Part shown: positions 1 through 6,117 of the stretch, piece after piece
How the letters are laid out: every line of letters begins with the position of its first letter
Position numbering within the stretch: position 1 is the stretch's first letter
Source of the DNA: Acetobacteraceae bacterium
GTDB taxonomy: Bacteria; Pseudomonadota; Alphaproteobacteria; Acetobacterales; Acetobacteraceae
DNA length: 7,140 nt
Direction of reading: 5' to 3'
Assembly (NCBI GenBank): GCA_947446625.1
Contig: CANFIE010000205.1
Location: forward strand, 1-7,140
The notes under the pieces: generated by a model
Seen by the model: the letters and a program-made list of their open reading frames with translations, nothing else
What the model was told of the DNA's origin: nothing
Databases searched by the model: none
Position numbers and translations under genes: made by a program

Positions 1-423
1 ATCGTCGCTGCCATCCAGGGCGCGGTCATAGGTGACGATGACGCAGACCGGTGCGTCGAATTGCCGGAAGCCGCGCAGCACCCAGTCCTGGCGCTTCGCC
101 TTGTCGTCACGCTCGATGCCCATGGCGGCAAAGAGTTGCTTGGCGACGCCGACCTGCCTTTCGCGGTGCGGGCCGGCAAAGGCCTGGCCGGTGCGGAACT
201 CTCGCGATTGCGGCACGCCGGCCAGCATCCGCTCGGTATTGCCGGCGCGAATGCGCTCCAGCGGTTCGCCGGTGATGACGTAGAAATTCCAGGGCTGGCT
301 GTTCATCGAGGAGGGCGCGCGCATGGCCAGGGCGATGATCTCCTCGATCAGCACCTTGGGCACCGGCTTGGCCAGATAGCCACGGACGCTGCGGCGGCCG
401 AGGAAGACATCATCGAATTGCAT
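1..423 (-). CDS. Nitroreductase family protein (partial, C-terminus beyond window)
   Basis: A minus-strand reading frame runs open from an ATG at 423-421 to the window edge, giving 141 residues of a family usually near 200-230. The N-terminus has the hallmarks of FMN-dependent nitroreductases (NfsB/RutE-like fold): FLGRRSVRGY at residues 7-16, whose arginines and serine bind the FMN phosphate, and RAPSSMNSQPWNFYVI at 35-50, the other conserved flavin-binding segment. Such cytoplasmic enzymes are usually dimers that use NAD(P)H to reduce nitro groups, quinones or enones; the true substrate is rarely predictable. A GAGG about 11 nt upstream is a modest ribosome binding site. The gene is divergent from the dehydrogenase operon at 626 and shares a 202-bp control region with it, so a link to that pathway is possible but not shown. 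The family call is firm; the function is open. Confidence 0.93.
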   Translation of the reverse strand, partial: MQFDDVFLGRRSVRGYLAKPVPKVLIEEIIALAMRAPSSMNSQPWNFYVITGEPLERIRAGNTERMLAGVPQSREFRTGQAFAGPHRERQVGVAKQLFAAMGIERDDKAKRQDWVLRGFRQFDAPVCVIVTYDRALDGSDD

Positions 424-470
424 GGGCGGTCGCCTCAACTCTCGGGAGAATGGGGTAAAGCTTCGCGGCT

Positions 471-500
471 TGCCGGGCTTTGGGCAAGGCTGGCCCGGCA
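471..500. repeat. Inverted repeat in the divergent control region
   Basis: TGCCGGGC at 471-478 is exactly repeated in inverted orientation as GCCCGGCA at 493-500, with a 14-nt centre. It lies between the nitroreductase start (423) and the dehydrogenase start (626). It may be an operator for divergent expression or a hairpin in the nitroreductase leader. In DNA this rich in G and C, an 8-bp dyad can also arise by chance. Confidence 0.35.
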
Positions 501-534
501 GGCTGGCGGCAAAAGCGGCGAATCATCGCCGGTG

Positions 535-548
535 GGCGGAAATCCGCC
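535..548. repeat. Short perfect hairpin GGCGG-AAAT-CCGCC
   Basis: Five G/C pairs, extended by an A-T pair, close on a compact loop just upstream of the proposed dehydrogenase promoter. There is no T-run after it, so it is not a typical terminator. An operator or an incidental dyad are the remaining readings. Confidence 0.3.
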
Positions 549-558
549 GCCGGGGCGC

Positions 559-587
559 TTCAAGCCGGCGCCAACCCGCTCTAGCCT
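559..587 (+). promoter_or_regulatory. Candidate promoter of the dehydrogenase/CoA-transferase operon
   Basis: TTCAAG at 559-564 and TAGCCT at 582-587 are separated by 17 bp and lie about 40 bp before the start codon. Both boxes match the sigma-70 consensus only partly, so this is a weak prediction resting on spacing and location. Confidence 0.25.
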
Positions 588-625
588 TGGGGCAACAAGC
601 AACCAGTTCCGAGGAAACCACCCCC

Positions 626-1699
626 ATGCTGATCCGCGCCGAAAACCTGCAGGCCGTGATGGCGCGGCTGATGCGTGCCGCCGGCACCGAGGCTGGAGCC
701 GCCGAGATTGTGGCCACCGACCTGCTGGAAGCCAATCTGCAAGGCCATGACAGCCACGGCGTGCAACTGGCCGGGCGCTATGCGCTGAACATCCTGGCCG
801 GCAAGCTGAAGCCGGGGGCCAATGCCCAGGTGGTGCGGCAGGACGGCGCCATCATCGTGGTGGATGGCGGCATGGGCTTTGGCCAGGTGGTGGGGCGCCA
901 GGCGATGGAGCTGGCCATTGCCGCCGCGCGGCAATCCGGCGTGGGGCTGCTGGCGCTGCGCAATGTGCATCATTTGGGCCGCATCGGCGCCTATGGCGAC
1001 TGCGCCGTGGCGGCGGGGATGCTTTCCATCCACTTCGTCAATGCCGTGACCGGCCCGGCGGTGGTGGCGCCGTTCCGCGGCAGCCAGCCGCGCTTCGGCA
1101 CCAACCCCATCTGCATCGCCATTCCCGCCACCGCGCCGGGCGGCGCGCCGCTGATATTGGACTTTGCCACCAGCGCGCTTGCCATCGGCAAGGTGCGGGT
1201 GGCGCATGCCGCCGGCAAGCAGGTGCCGGAAGGCGCGCTGGTGGACCATACCGGCACCCCCACCACCGACCCCGCCAGCATGTATGGCGGCGGCCCGCGC
1301 GGCGCGCTGCTGCCCTTTGGCGGGCATAAGGGCTCGGGCCTGGCGCTGATTTGCGAAATTCTGGGCGGGGCGCTGGCCGGCGGTGGCACCAACCAGCCGG
1401 GCACGCCGAATGACCGGGGCATCGTCAACGGCATGTTCGCCATTGTGGTGGACCCGGCGCGGTTTGGTGACCTGGAGGCCTATCGGGCCGAGGCGACGGC
1501 CATGGTGGAGCACGTGAAGACCTCGGCCCCTGGTGGTGAGCAGCCGGTGCTGGTGGCCGGCGAGCAGGAGCGCATCACCAAGGCGGCGCGGCTGCGCGAT
1601 GGGATTTATGTGCCGGACGCCACCTGGGAGGAACTCTGCGCCGCCGCCGCCGAGGCCGGGCTGGGCCGGGCGGAAATGACCACCCTGGCCGGGGTGTAG
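626..1699 (+). CDS. Ldh2 (malate/L-lactate dehydrogenase) superfamily oxidoreductase, YbiC/HcxB-like
   Basis: The 357-residue product matches the full length of the NAD(P)-dependent Ldh2 family, which interconverts 2-hydroxy and 2-oxo acids in the cytoplasm. Visible family motifs are GHDSHGV (40-46), RNVHHLGRIGAYG (112-124, with the likely catalytic His116), RFGTNP (156-161), LDFATSALAIGK (178-189) and GGHKGSGLALICEILGGAL (232-250). The run from GHDSHG to the GTNP motif closely resembles, from memory, E. coli YbiC (hydroxycarboxylate dehydrogenase B), more than malate or ureidoglycolate dehydrogenases. The start at 626 was chosen because GAGGAA at 611-616 lies 9 nt upstream and the protein then begins where the family does; the frame stays open further upstream, but that part looks non-coding. 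The CoA-transferase gene follows after 4 bp, so the two are very probably co-transcribed and translationally coupled. The exact hydroxy acid is unknown. Confidence 0.93.
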   Translation: MLIRAENLQAVMARLMRAAGTEAGAAEIVATDLLEANLQGHDSHGVQLAGRYALNILAGKLKPGANAQVVRQDGAIIVVDGGMGFGQVVGRQAMELAIAAARQSGVGLLALRNVHHLGRIGAYGDCAVAAGMLSIHFVNAVTGPAVVAPFRGSQPRFGTNPICIAIPATAPGGAPLILDFATSALAIGKVRVAHAAGKQVPEGALVDHTGTPTTDPASMYGGGPRGALLPFGGHKGSGLALICEILGGALAGGGTNQPGTPNDRGIVNGMFAIVVDPARFGDLEAYRAEATAMVEHVKTSAPGGEQPVLVAGEQERITKAARLRDGIYVPDATWEELCAAAAEAGLGRAEMTTLAGV

Positions 1700-1703
1700 C
1701 ACC

Positions 1704-2834
1704 ATGCCCGCGCCGCTTGCCGGGGTGAAGGTGGTGGAGGTTGGCCAGGCGGTGGCCGCGCCGCTGGCCGGCGTGATCCTGGCCGAGCTTGGGGCAGAGG
1801 TGATCAAGGTGGAGAAGCCGGATGGCGGTGACGATGCCCGGCTCTGGGGCCCACCCTTCATTGGGGAAACCGGGCTGAGCTTCCACGCTTACAATCGCGG
1901 CAAGCGCGGCGTGACGCTGGACCTGAAGACGCCGGCCGATGTGGCGCAGCTGAAGGCGCTGGTGAAGGACGCCGATATTCTGGTGCAGAACCTGCGCCCG
2001 GGTGTGGTGGAGCAGTTGGGCATCGGGCCGGCCGATATGCTCGCGGCCAATCCGGGGCTGGTTTATTGCTCGATATGGGCCTTTGGCTATACCGGGCCGC
2101 TGCGGCTGGCGCCGGGGTTTGACCCGCTGTTGCAGGCCTATGGCGCCATGCTGAGCCTGACCGGTGGGCCGGATGAGCCGCCGACCTTTGCCGGTGCCGC
2201 CATCAACGACAAATCCACCGCCATGTGGTGCGTGATTGGCGCGCTGGCGGCACTGCGGCAGCGCGATGCCACTGGGCAGGGCTGCGTGGTGGATACCTCA
2301 TTGTTCGAGAGTGCGGTGGCCTGGGCGGAAACGCCGTTGAATGCCTATCTGGCCACCGGCAAGGCGCCGGCGCGGCACGGCACCGGCAGCGCCAACCTGG
2401 TGCCGTACCAAACCTTTGAGACGGCCGACCGGCCGATTTGCATTGCCGCCGGCAACCAGCGGCTTTGGGTGAAGCTGGCCCGCGCCATGGGGCATGCCGA
2501 ATGGGCCGAGGATGCGCGCTTCCGTACCGGGCGGGACCGTACCGCCAACCGCGCCGCGCTGGTGGCGGCCATGCGCCCGGTGCTGCAGCAACAGCCGCGC
2601 GAGCATTGGATGACGCTGCTGACCGCAGCAGGCGTGCCCTGCGCGCCGGTGAACGATATTGCCGAGTTGGCCGCCACGCCGCAGTTGGCGGCCATGGACC
2701 TGCTGCGGAAGATGCCGGGCAGTGATTTGCAGGTGGTTGGGCTGCCCATCTCCTTCAACGGCAAGCGGCCGCACCCGCGCAGCGCCGCGCCGACGCTGGG
2801 GCAGGACAACGCCGCGCTGCTGCCGAAGGGATAG
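1704..2834 (+). CDS. CaiB/BaiF (class III) CoA-transferase
   Basis: The 376-residue product is a class III CoA-transferase, an enzyme that moves CoA between carboxylic acids through an aspartyl-CoA intermediate; active forms are interlocked dimers. It begins with the typical LAGVKVVEVGQAVAAPLAG (5-23) and LAELGAEVIKVEKPDGGDDAR (27-46), followed by GKRGVTLDLK (66-75) and LVQNLRPGVVEQLGIG (93-108). The predicted catalytic aspartate is D169 in AAINDKST, at the place of Asp169 in formyl-CoA:oxalate CoA-transferase. RDATGQGCVVDTSLFES (187-203) and LPISFNGKRP (347-356) near the end also fit. The ATG lies 4 bp after the dehydrogenase stop, with GGGGTG inside that gene as a plausible ribosome site. 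The stop codon lies within the palindromic repeat that follows, and the tail after LGQDNAALLPKG is a little shorter than I expect for the family. Substrate unknown; a hydroxy or oxo acid linked to the upstream enzyme is an inference. Confidence 0.95.
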   Translation: MPAPLAGVKVVEVGQAVAAPLAGVILAELGAEVIKVEKPDGGDDARLWGPPFIGETGLSFHAYNRGKRGVTLDLKTPADVAQLKALVKDADILVQNLRPGVVEQLGIGPADMLAANPGLVYCSIWAFGYTGPLRLAPGFDPLLQAYGAMLSLTGGPDEPPTFAGAAINDKSTAMWCVIGALAALRQRDATGQGCVVDTSLFESAVAWAETPLNAYLATGKAPARHGTGSANLVPYQTFETADRPICIAAGNQRLWVKLARAMGHAEWAEDARFRTGRDRTANRAALVAAMRPVLQQQPREHWMTLLTAAGVPCAPVNDIAELAATPQLAAMDLLRKMPGSDLQVVGLPISFNGKRPHPRSAAPTLGQDNAALLPKG

Positions 2835-2902
2835 AGCAATATCCGTTCTGATGGAATCATCCGAACGTATTTCTTGCTCTAATTTCAAATGGTTATAGAG
2901 CA
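2831..2902. repeat. Palindromic intergenic repeat element between convergent operons
   Basis: This AT-richer stretch is highly structured. CGTTCTGATG (2844-2853) pairs with CATCCGAACG (2858-2867) around the loop GAAT with one mismatch. Outside that, AGAGCAA (2833-2839) pairs exactly with TTGCTCT (2874-2880). TGCTCTA (2875-2881) also pairs with TAGAGCA (2896-2902), and the octamer ATAGAGCA occurs directly repeated at both ends (2831-2838, 2895-2902). It resembles, from memory, dispersed palindromic elements common between alphaproteobacterial genes. Lying between the ends of two convergent operons, its RNA could act as a bidirectional terminator or 3'-end stabiliser on either strand, although no long T-run follows. 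The TAG stop of the CoA-transferase (2832-2834) is part of it. Confidence 0.75.
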
Positions 2903-2914
2903 CTATGCGCCCGC

Positions 2915-3772
2915 TCAGACCAGGTCGCGCAGCGCGCGGTGGGTGTCGCTGGCGGGGTCCAGGTACTGGTCCAGAATGTCGAAGTGATGGAAGCCCGGGG
3001 AGACCAGCAGCCCCGGCTTCTGCCCCTGGCGCCACAGGTGCTGGGCGTAGCGCAGCGAATGCTCAATCCACAGCACCGGCTCGTCGCCGCCCACCACCAC
3101 CCAGGTGGGGCAATGGCAGCGCAGCGGCGCCACTTCGTAGTTGTGGCGAGCGCAAAGCTCCGGCGTCAGGTGCAGTTCGGCGTCCACCGTGGTCAGCATG
3201 GCAGGCCTCGGGTCGTAGATGCCGCTGACCAGCAGGGCGCCGGAGAAGGGCTCAGCGGGTAGGCCGCGTGCTGCCCAGTCGGTGGCCAGGGCCGCCGCCA
3301 CCAGGTGCGCGCCGGCGCTGTGGCCGCCGATGCTGATGCGTGCGGGGTCGCCGCCATGCGCGGCGATGTGGCGCAGCACCCATTCCACGCCGGCCAGGGC
3401 CGAAGAAACGGTGCCATCCAGCGTCACCACCGGGCAAAGGTCGTAGTTCAGCACCGCCACCAGCACGCCGCGCTTGTTCAGCTCGGTGGCGGTAAAGGCG
3501 AAGTTGCGCTTGTCCTGCGCGCGCCAGTAGCCGCCATGGATGAAGGCGAAGACCGGCCAGGGGCCGCTGCCTTCCGGCGCGTAGAGGTCGAGCGTGTTCA
3601 GCCCGGTGGGGGCGAAGGCAATCTCGGCGGTGCGGCGGGGCGAGGCCAGCGCGGCCTCGTTCTGCGGCGCGCGGCGGGCGCCGTATTGCGGGCTGTTGGG
3701 CACGCTGCGCTGCGGGTTGTACTGCGCTTCGGCTTCATCGGCGGTCAGGCCGGCCCAGGGCATTTCGGTCAT
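2915..3772 (-). CDS. Alpha/beta hydrolase, kynurenine formamidase (arylformamidase)-like
   Basis: The 285-residue product has the layout of the esterase/arylformamidase branch of alpha/beta hydrolases. The oxyanion-hole motif HGGYW is at 79-83 and the nucleophile elbow GHSAG at 150-154 (Ser152). A probable acid, Asp230, lies in VVVGGDEPV, and the catalytic His263 in HHFDIL. The HGGYW and HFD contexts match kynurenine formamidase, which hydrolyses N-formylkynurenine, but many relatives act on other small amides, carbamates or esters, and no kynureninase or tryptophan dioxygenase gene is nearby. No signal peptide is seen, so it should be cytoplasmic. The first ATG (3772-3770) is used; the one at codon 4 has no ribosome site. 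The gene follows the SDR gene by 50 bp on the same strand and is probably its operon partner. Confidence 0.88.
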   Translation of the reverse strand: MTEMPWAGLTADEAEAQYNPQRSVPNSPQYGARRAPQNEAALASPRRTAEIAFAPTGLNTLDLYAPEGSGPWPVFAFIHGGYWRAQDKRNFAFTATELNKRGVLVAVLNYDLCPVVTLDGTVSSALAGVEWVLRHIAAHGGDPARISIGGHSAGAHLVAAALATDWAARGLPAEPFSGALLVSGIYDPRPAMLTTVDAELHLTPELCARHNYEVAPLRCHCPTWVVVGGDEPVLWIEHSLRYAQHLWRQGQKPGLLVSPGFHHFDILDQYLDPASDTHRALRDLV

Positions 3773-3822
3773 GGTGGTTCCAGTGTGGTGAGCGTGTCGA
3801 AGAACAGCCGGTAGGCGGCAGG

Positions 3823-4572
3823 CTACTGGGCGATGTAGCCACCATCGATGACAAGTTCGGTGCCGGTGACGAAGCTGGCTTCGTCCGAGGCCAGGAACAG
3901 CACGCCATAGGCTACCTCGATCGGCTCACCGAGGCGGCGGAGCGGGGTGAGCGGGATTTTCGCCGCGCGGGTGGGCGAGTTGGTACCGCCCAGCATGGCC
4001 GGCATGTAGCCCGGATGCACCGAGTTGACCCGCACGCCCTGCGGCCCCCAGCGCACCGCCATGGCCTTGGTCAACAGCCGCACCGCACCCTTGGAGGCAG
4101 CGTAGCCCGGATGCCCCTCGGCACTGCCGACGAAGCCCATGATGGAGGAGACGTTGACGATGCTGCCGCGCCCCGCCTTGGCCATGACCTCGGCCGCCAG
4201 CGCGGTGCCGAGGTAGCTGCCGGTGGCGTTGACCGCCATCAACTGGTTCCAGCCTGCCAGCGAGGTGGTGCTGCCGACGGAGCTGCCGCTGATGCCGGCA
4301 TTGTTCACCAGGATGTCGAGCCGGCCATAGGCTTCCAGCGTGGCGGCGATGAGGCGCTGCCAATCGGTCTCGGCCGAAACATCGGCCTGCACCGCCAGGG
4401 CACGGCCCTGGCCGGCGTTGATGTCGGCCGCGACGGCCTCGGCCAGGTCGAGCCGGCGGTCGGCGATGACGACAGCGGCGCCCTCGGCGGCGAAGAGCCG
4501 CGCCTCGGCCTCACCCATGCCATGCCCACCACCGGTGATGATGGCGACCTTGTCCTTCAATCGCATTGCCAT
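3823..4572 (-). CDS. SDR family NAD(P)-dependent oxidoreductase
   Basis: The 249-residue product is a complete classical short-chain dehydrogenase/reductase. It has the Rossmann glycine motif TGGGHGMG (13-20), an aspartate ending the second strand (Asp38 in VIADRR), which favours NAD(H) over NADP(H), DV at 64-65, NNAG at 90-93, and the catalytic tetrad Asn115, Ser143, Tyr157 and Lys161 (YAASK at 157-161). The HPGY turn (186-189) and C-terminal VIDGGYIAQ are typical. It should oxidise an alcohol or reduce a carbonyl in the cytoplasm; the substrate is not predictable. The start is ambiguous between ATG at 4572 (AGGG 7 nt upstream) and ATG at 4566 (GGGAG 7 nt upstream), a two-residue difference. 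The frame stays open further upstream, but that part looks non-coding. It is the first gene of a minus-strand pair with the hydrolase. Confidence 0.94.
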   Translation of the reverse strand: MAMRLKDKVAIITGGGHGMGEAEARLFAAEGAAVVIADRRLDLAEAVAADINAGQGRALAVQADVSAETDWQRLIAATLEAYGRLDILVNNAGISGSSVGSTTSLAGWNQLMAVNATGSYLGTALAAEVMAKAGRGSIVNVSSIMGFVGSAEGHPGYAASKGAVRLLTKAMAVRWGPQGVRVNSVHPGYMPAMLGGTNSPTRAAKIPLTPLRRLGEPIEVAYGVLFLASDEASFVTGTELVIDGGYIAQ

Positions 4573-4592
4573 GCTCCCGCCCTGTTGTCGGC

Positions 4593-4621
4593 ATGATCCG
4601 CCAGTGGCGGGCCGGGGGCAA
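4593..4621 (-). promoter_or_regulatory. Candidate promoter of the SDR-hydrolase operon
   Basis: Read on the minus strand, TTGCCC (4621-4616) and GATCAT (4598-4593) are separated by exactly 17 bp, with four of six consensus bases in each box. Transcription would begin roughly 15-20 nt before the ATG at 4572, leaving room for the ribosome site. The spacer holds a perfect dyad, described separately. Confidence 0.4.
4598..4610. promoter_or_regulatory. Dyad CCGCCA-G-TGGCGG, candidate operator
   Basis: Two perfect 6-bp arms flank a single central base at 4604. The dyad sits between the proposed -10 and -35 boxes of the SDR promoter, where a bound repressor would block RNA polymerase. The protein that might bind is not encoded next to it. 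GC-rich dyads can occur by chance, so location is the main support. Confidence 0.35.
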
Positions 4622-4685
4622 CACGCTGCCCTACGCGGCGGGCGGCGATGATCGGCGGCTTGGAATGGCCTGGCGTCTCTGCCAT

Positions 4686-4700
4686 CGTATCGATGATACG
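4686..4700. promoter_or_regulatory. Dyad CGTATC-GAT-GATACG, candidate operator
   Basis: Perfect 6-bp arms surround a 3-nt centre, in an unusually AT-balanced patch of an otherwise GC-rich divergent region. CTGCCA (4679-4684) and TGGCAG (4709-4714) form a further, uneven inverted pair outside it. The shape resembles GntR- or LacI-type operators in general, but no regulator family can be assigned. It could serve the SDR operon (start 4572), the membrane-protein gene (start near 4812), or both. Confidence 0.4.
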
Positions 4701-4811
4701 GGCGGTGGTGGCAGTGATGGACCTTGTCTCGGGCCGGCCGGGATGCGCGTGCCGCGCCTGCGGCATGTTGCACCCGGCATGAGAAAACACGGCCAGCTGC
4801 GGCCCGCGACC

Positions 4812-6065
4812 ATGGCGGCGCCATCTTCCGGCGCCCCGCCGCCAGCGCTGCGCCTGGGCCGGACGCTGCTGGTGGGGGCCTGCGGCATGGCGTTGCCAAT
4901 GGTGCTCCATGCCGTGCTGCTGCCGGTTTGGGGGGAGGGATCGACGCCGCTTTTCGTCGTCTTCCTGCTGTCGCTGCTGCCCGCCACCGGCGCGGCCTTT
5001 TTCTGTGCTGGCCACGGCATGCTGCGCATTGGCTACGCCATGGTCATCGTCATCGGTGGCGCCTTTCTGTCGCTGTCCCTGCATGGGGCGCGCATCTTCG
5101 GCACCGTGCCGAGCCTGGAGGCCGCGGCCGCCCCCGCCCACCCTGCCGCCGCCGGCTTCCTGCTGCCCCACGCCACGCCACGCGCCGCCCTGGCGCGAAT
5201 GGTTGAGGTGCGCGTCGAGCGGCCGCGGCGTGACATGCGCGGGCGCTCCACCAGCCCCGGCAGGTTGCATGGCCGCTTCACCGTGGTGCCGGTGGTGGAC
5301 TCGGCCTGGACGCCGGCGGAGCCGGTGGCCGTGGTTGCGGTGCTGGAGCATGGGCCGGATGGGGTGACCCATGCGGTGCCGGGCGCCGCCTGGGATGCCG
5401 GACGTGGTGTGCTGCGGCTGCTGCCCGAGCCGCTGCGCGACTTCGCCGTGCGGGAGGCGTTGCGCGAGGCGGGGTTGACGGCGACGCCGCATATTGTGGT
5501 TGGGCGCTGGGTAGCGGAACCGCGCTGGGCGCGGCTGGATGCCGCCATGCCGCTGCTCTGGCTGTTCGCGGCAAGCTTGTGCTGCCTGGCACTGGTGGTG
5601 CTGTCCCGCCATCCCAGGGTCGCGGCGCGGCTCGCGCCGCTGACGGCGGGCATGGGCGATTCAGCCGTGCCGCTACAGCGGGAGATCCTGCTCGGGATCG
5701 TCGCACTCACGCTGCCCTGCCTCATGGCGCTTGCGATGCGACACGCCGAGGTTGACGGCGGTGTCATGTTCATCGCCATCGCCTTTGCCGCCGTGCCGTC
5801 ATTGATGATGGTGATCGGGGCCTCGCACAGGGCAACGCCAGTTGGTGTGATGGTCGCTGGCATAATCCTGGTTGTTACGCTGCCCATTGCGGTGGCGGCG
5901 CGCGGGGCGGGGCCGAATGGGCAGTTGCCCTCGGTTGTGGGGGAACGCTGGGCGGATGTGCGGGAAGCGATGGTGGTGCTTGCCGCGGGCTGGCTGCTCT
6001 GGGCCTTGAACCTGCTCATCGGGCGCCTGCTGCTGCGGCGCGGGAAAGGCGGCGCGCGACGGTGA
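4812..6065 (+). CDS. Uncharacterised multi-pass membrane protein (8 predicted TM segments)
   Basis: I do not recognise the family. The 417-residue product has strongly hydrophobic segments at about 19-40, 46-66, 73-92, 246-264, 291-309, 318-336, 344-363 and 386-407. Basic residues fall in the N-terminus (RLGR, 14-17), after TM4 (SRHPRVAAR, 265-273) and at the C-terminus (RLLLRRGKGGARR, 405-417). By the positive-inside rule this predicts both ends in the cytoplasm and the long region 97-245 in the periplasm. That region is mostly soluble, begins Ala/Pro-rich, and contains FTVVPVVDSAWTPAEPVAVVAVL (156-178). No catalytic motif, ATP-binding site or transporter signature is apparent. The frame is open upstream to 4566, with other ATGs at 4743 and 4779. 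I chose 4812 because the translation before it looks non-coding, but no site has a good ribosome binding sequence, so the start is uncertain. Confidence 0.7.
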   Translation: MAAPSSGAPPPALRLGRTLLVGACGMALPMVLHAVLLPVWGEGSTPLFVVFLLSLLPATGAAFFCAGHGMLRIGYAMVIVIGGAFLSLSLHGARIFGTVPSLEAAAAPAHPAAAGFLLPHATPRAALARMVEVRVERPRRDMRGRSTSPGRLHGRFTVVPVVDSAWTPAEPVAVVAVLEHGPDGVTHAVPGAAWDAGRGVLRLLPEPLRDFAVREALREAGLTATPHIVVGRWVAEPRWARLDAAMPLLWLFAASLCCLALVVLSRHPRVAARLAPLTAGMGDSAVPLQREILLGIVALTLPCLMALAMRHAEVDGGVMFIAIAFAAVPSLMMVIGASHRATPVGVMVAGIILVVTLPIAVAARGAGPNGQLPSVVGERWADVREAMVVLAAGWLLWALNLLIGRLLLRRGKGGARR

Positions 6066-6117
6066 ACCAGGTGGATGGCCGTACCCTTCCCCGTGAACTC
6101 AGCCCCGTTGAAATGAG

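Noticed and set aside
422..625. Upstream in-frame extension of the dehydrogenase gene to an ATG at 422.
   Set aside because: It would overlap the nitroreductase start and add sequence unlike the family; GAGGAA at 611-616 supports the start at 626.
581..1861. A 426-residue open frame on the minus strand opposite the dehydrogenase gene.
   Set aside because: It is antisense to a clearly identified gene, its translation is His/Arg/Gly-rich low-complexity sequence without any family motif, and such long shadows are routine in GC-rich DNA.
3305..3814. A 169-residue plus-strand open frame opposite the hydrolase gene.
   Set aside because: The opposite strand encodes a complete hydrolase with catalytic motifs; this translation has no recognisable feature.
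4573..4899. Upstream in-frame extension of the SDR gene to an ATG at 4899.
   Set aside because: The added residues are Arg/Ala/Pro/His-rich with no homology flavour, and the family start and ribosome site lie at 4572/4566.
5033..6019. A 328-residue minus-strand open frame opposite the membrane-protein gene, Ser/Thr/Arg-rich.
   Set aside because: The plus-strand reading gives coherent membrane segments with positive-inside charge, whereas this frame shows only biased composition and no domain, so it is a shadow.
6096..6107. AACTCAGCCCCG, an exact inverted copy of 12 bp (7018-7029) from the insertion-sequence leader, which might have marked a second IS end around the RTX remnant.
   Set aside because: Similarity stops immediately on both sides, there is no CTAG or transposase fragment beside it, and an exact 12-mer match is expected by chance in 7 kb of GC-rich DNA.
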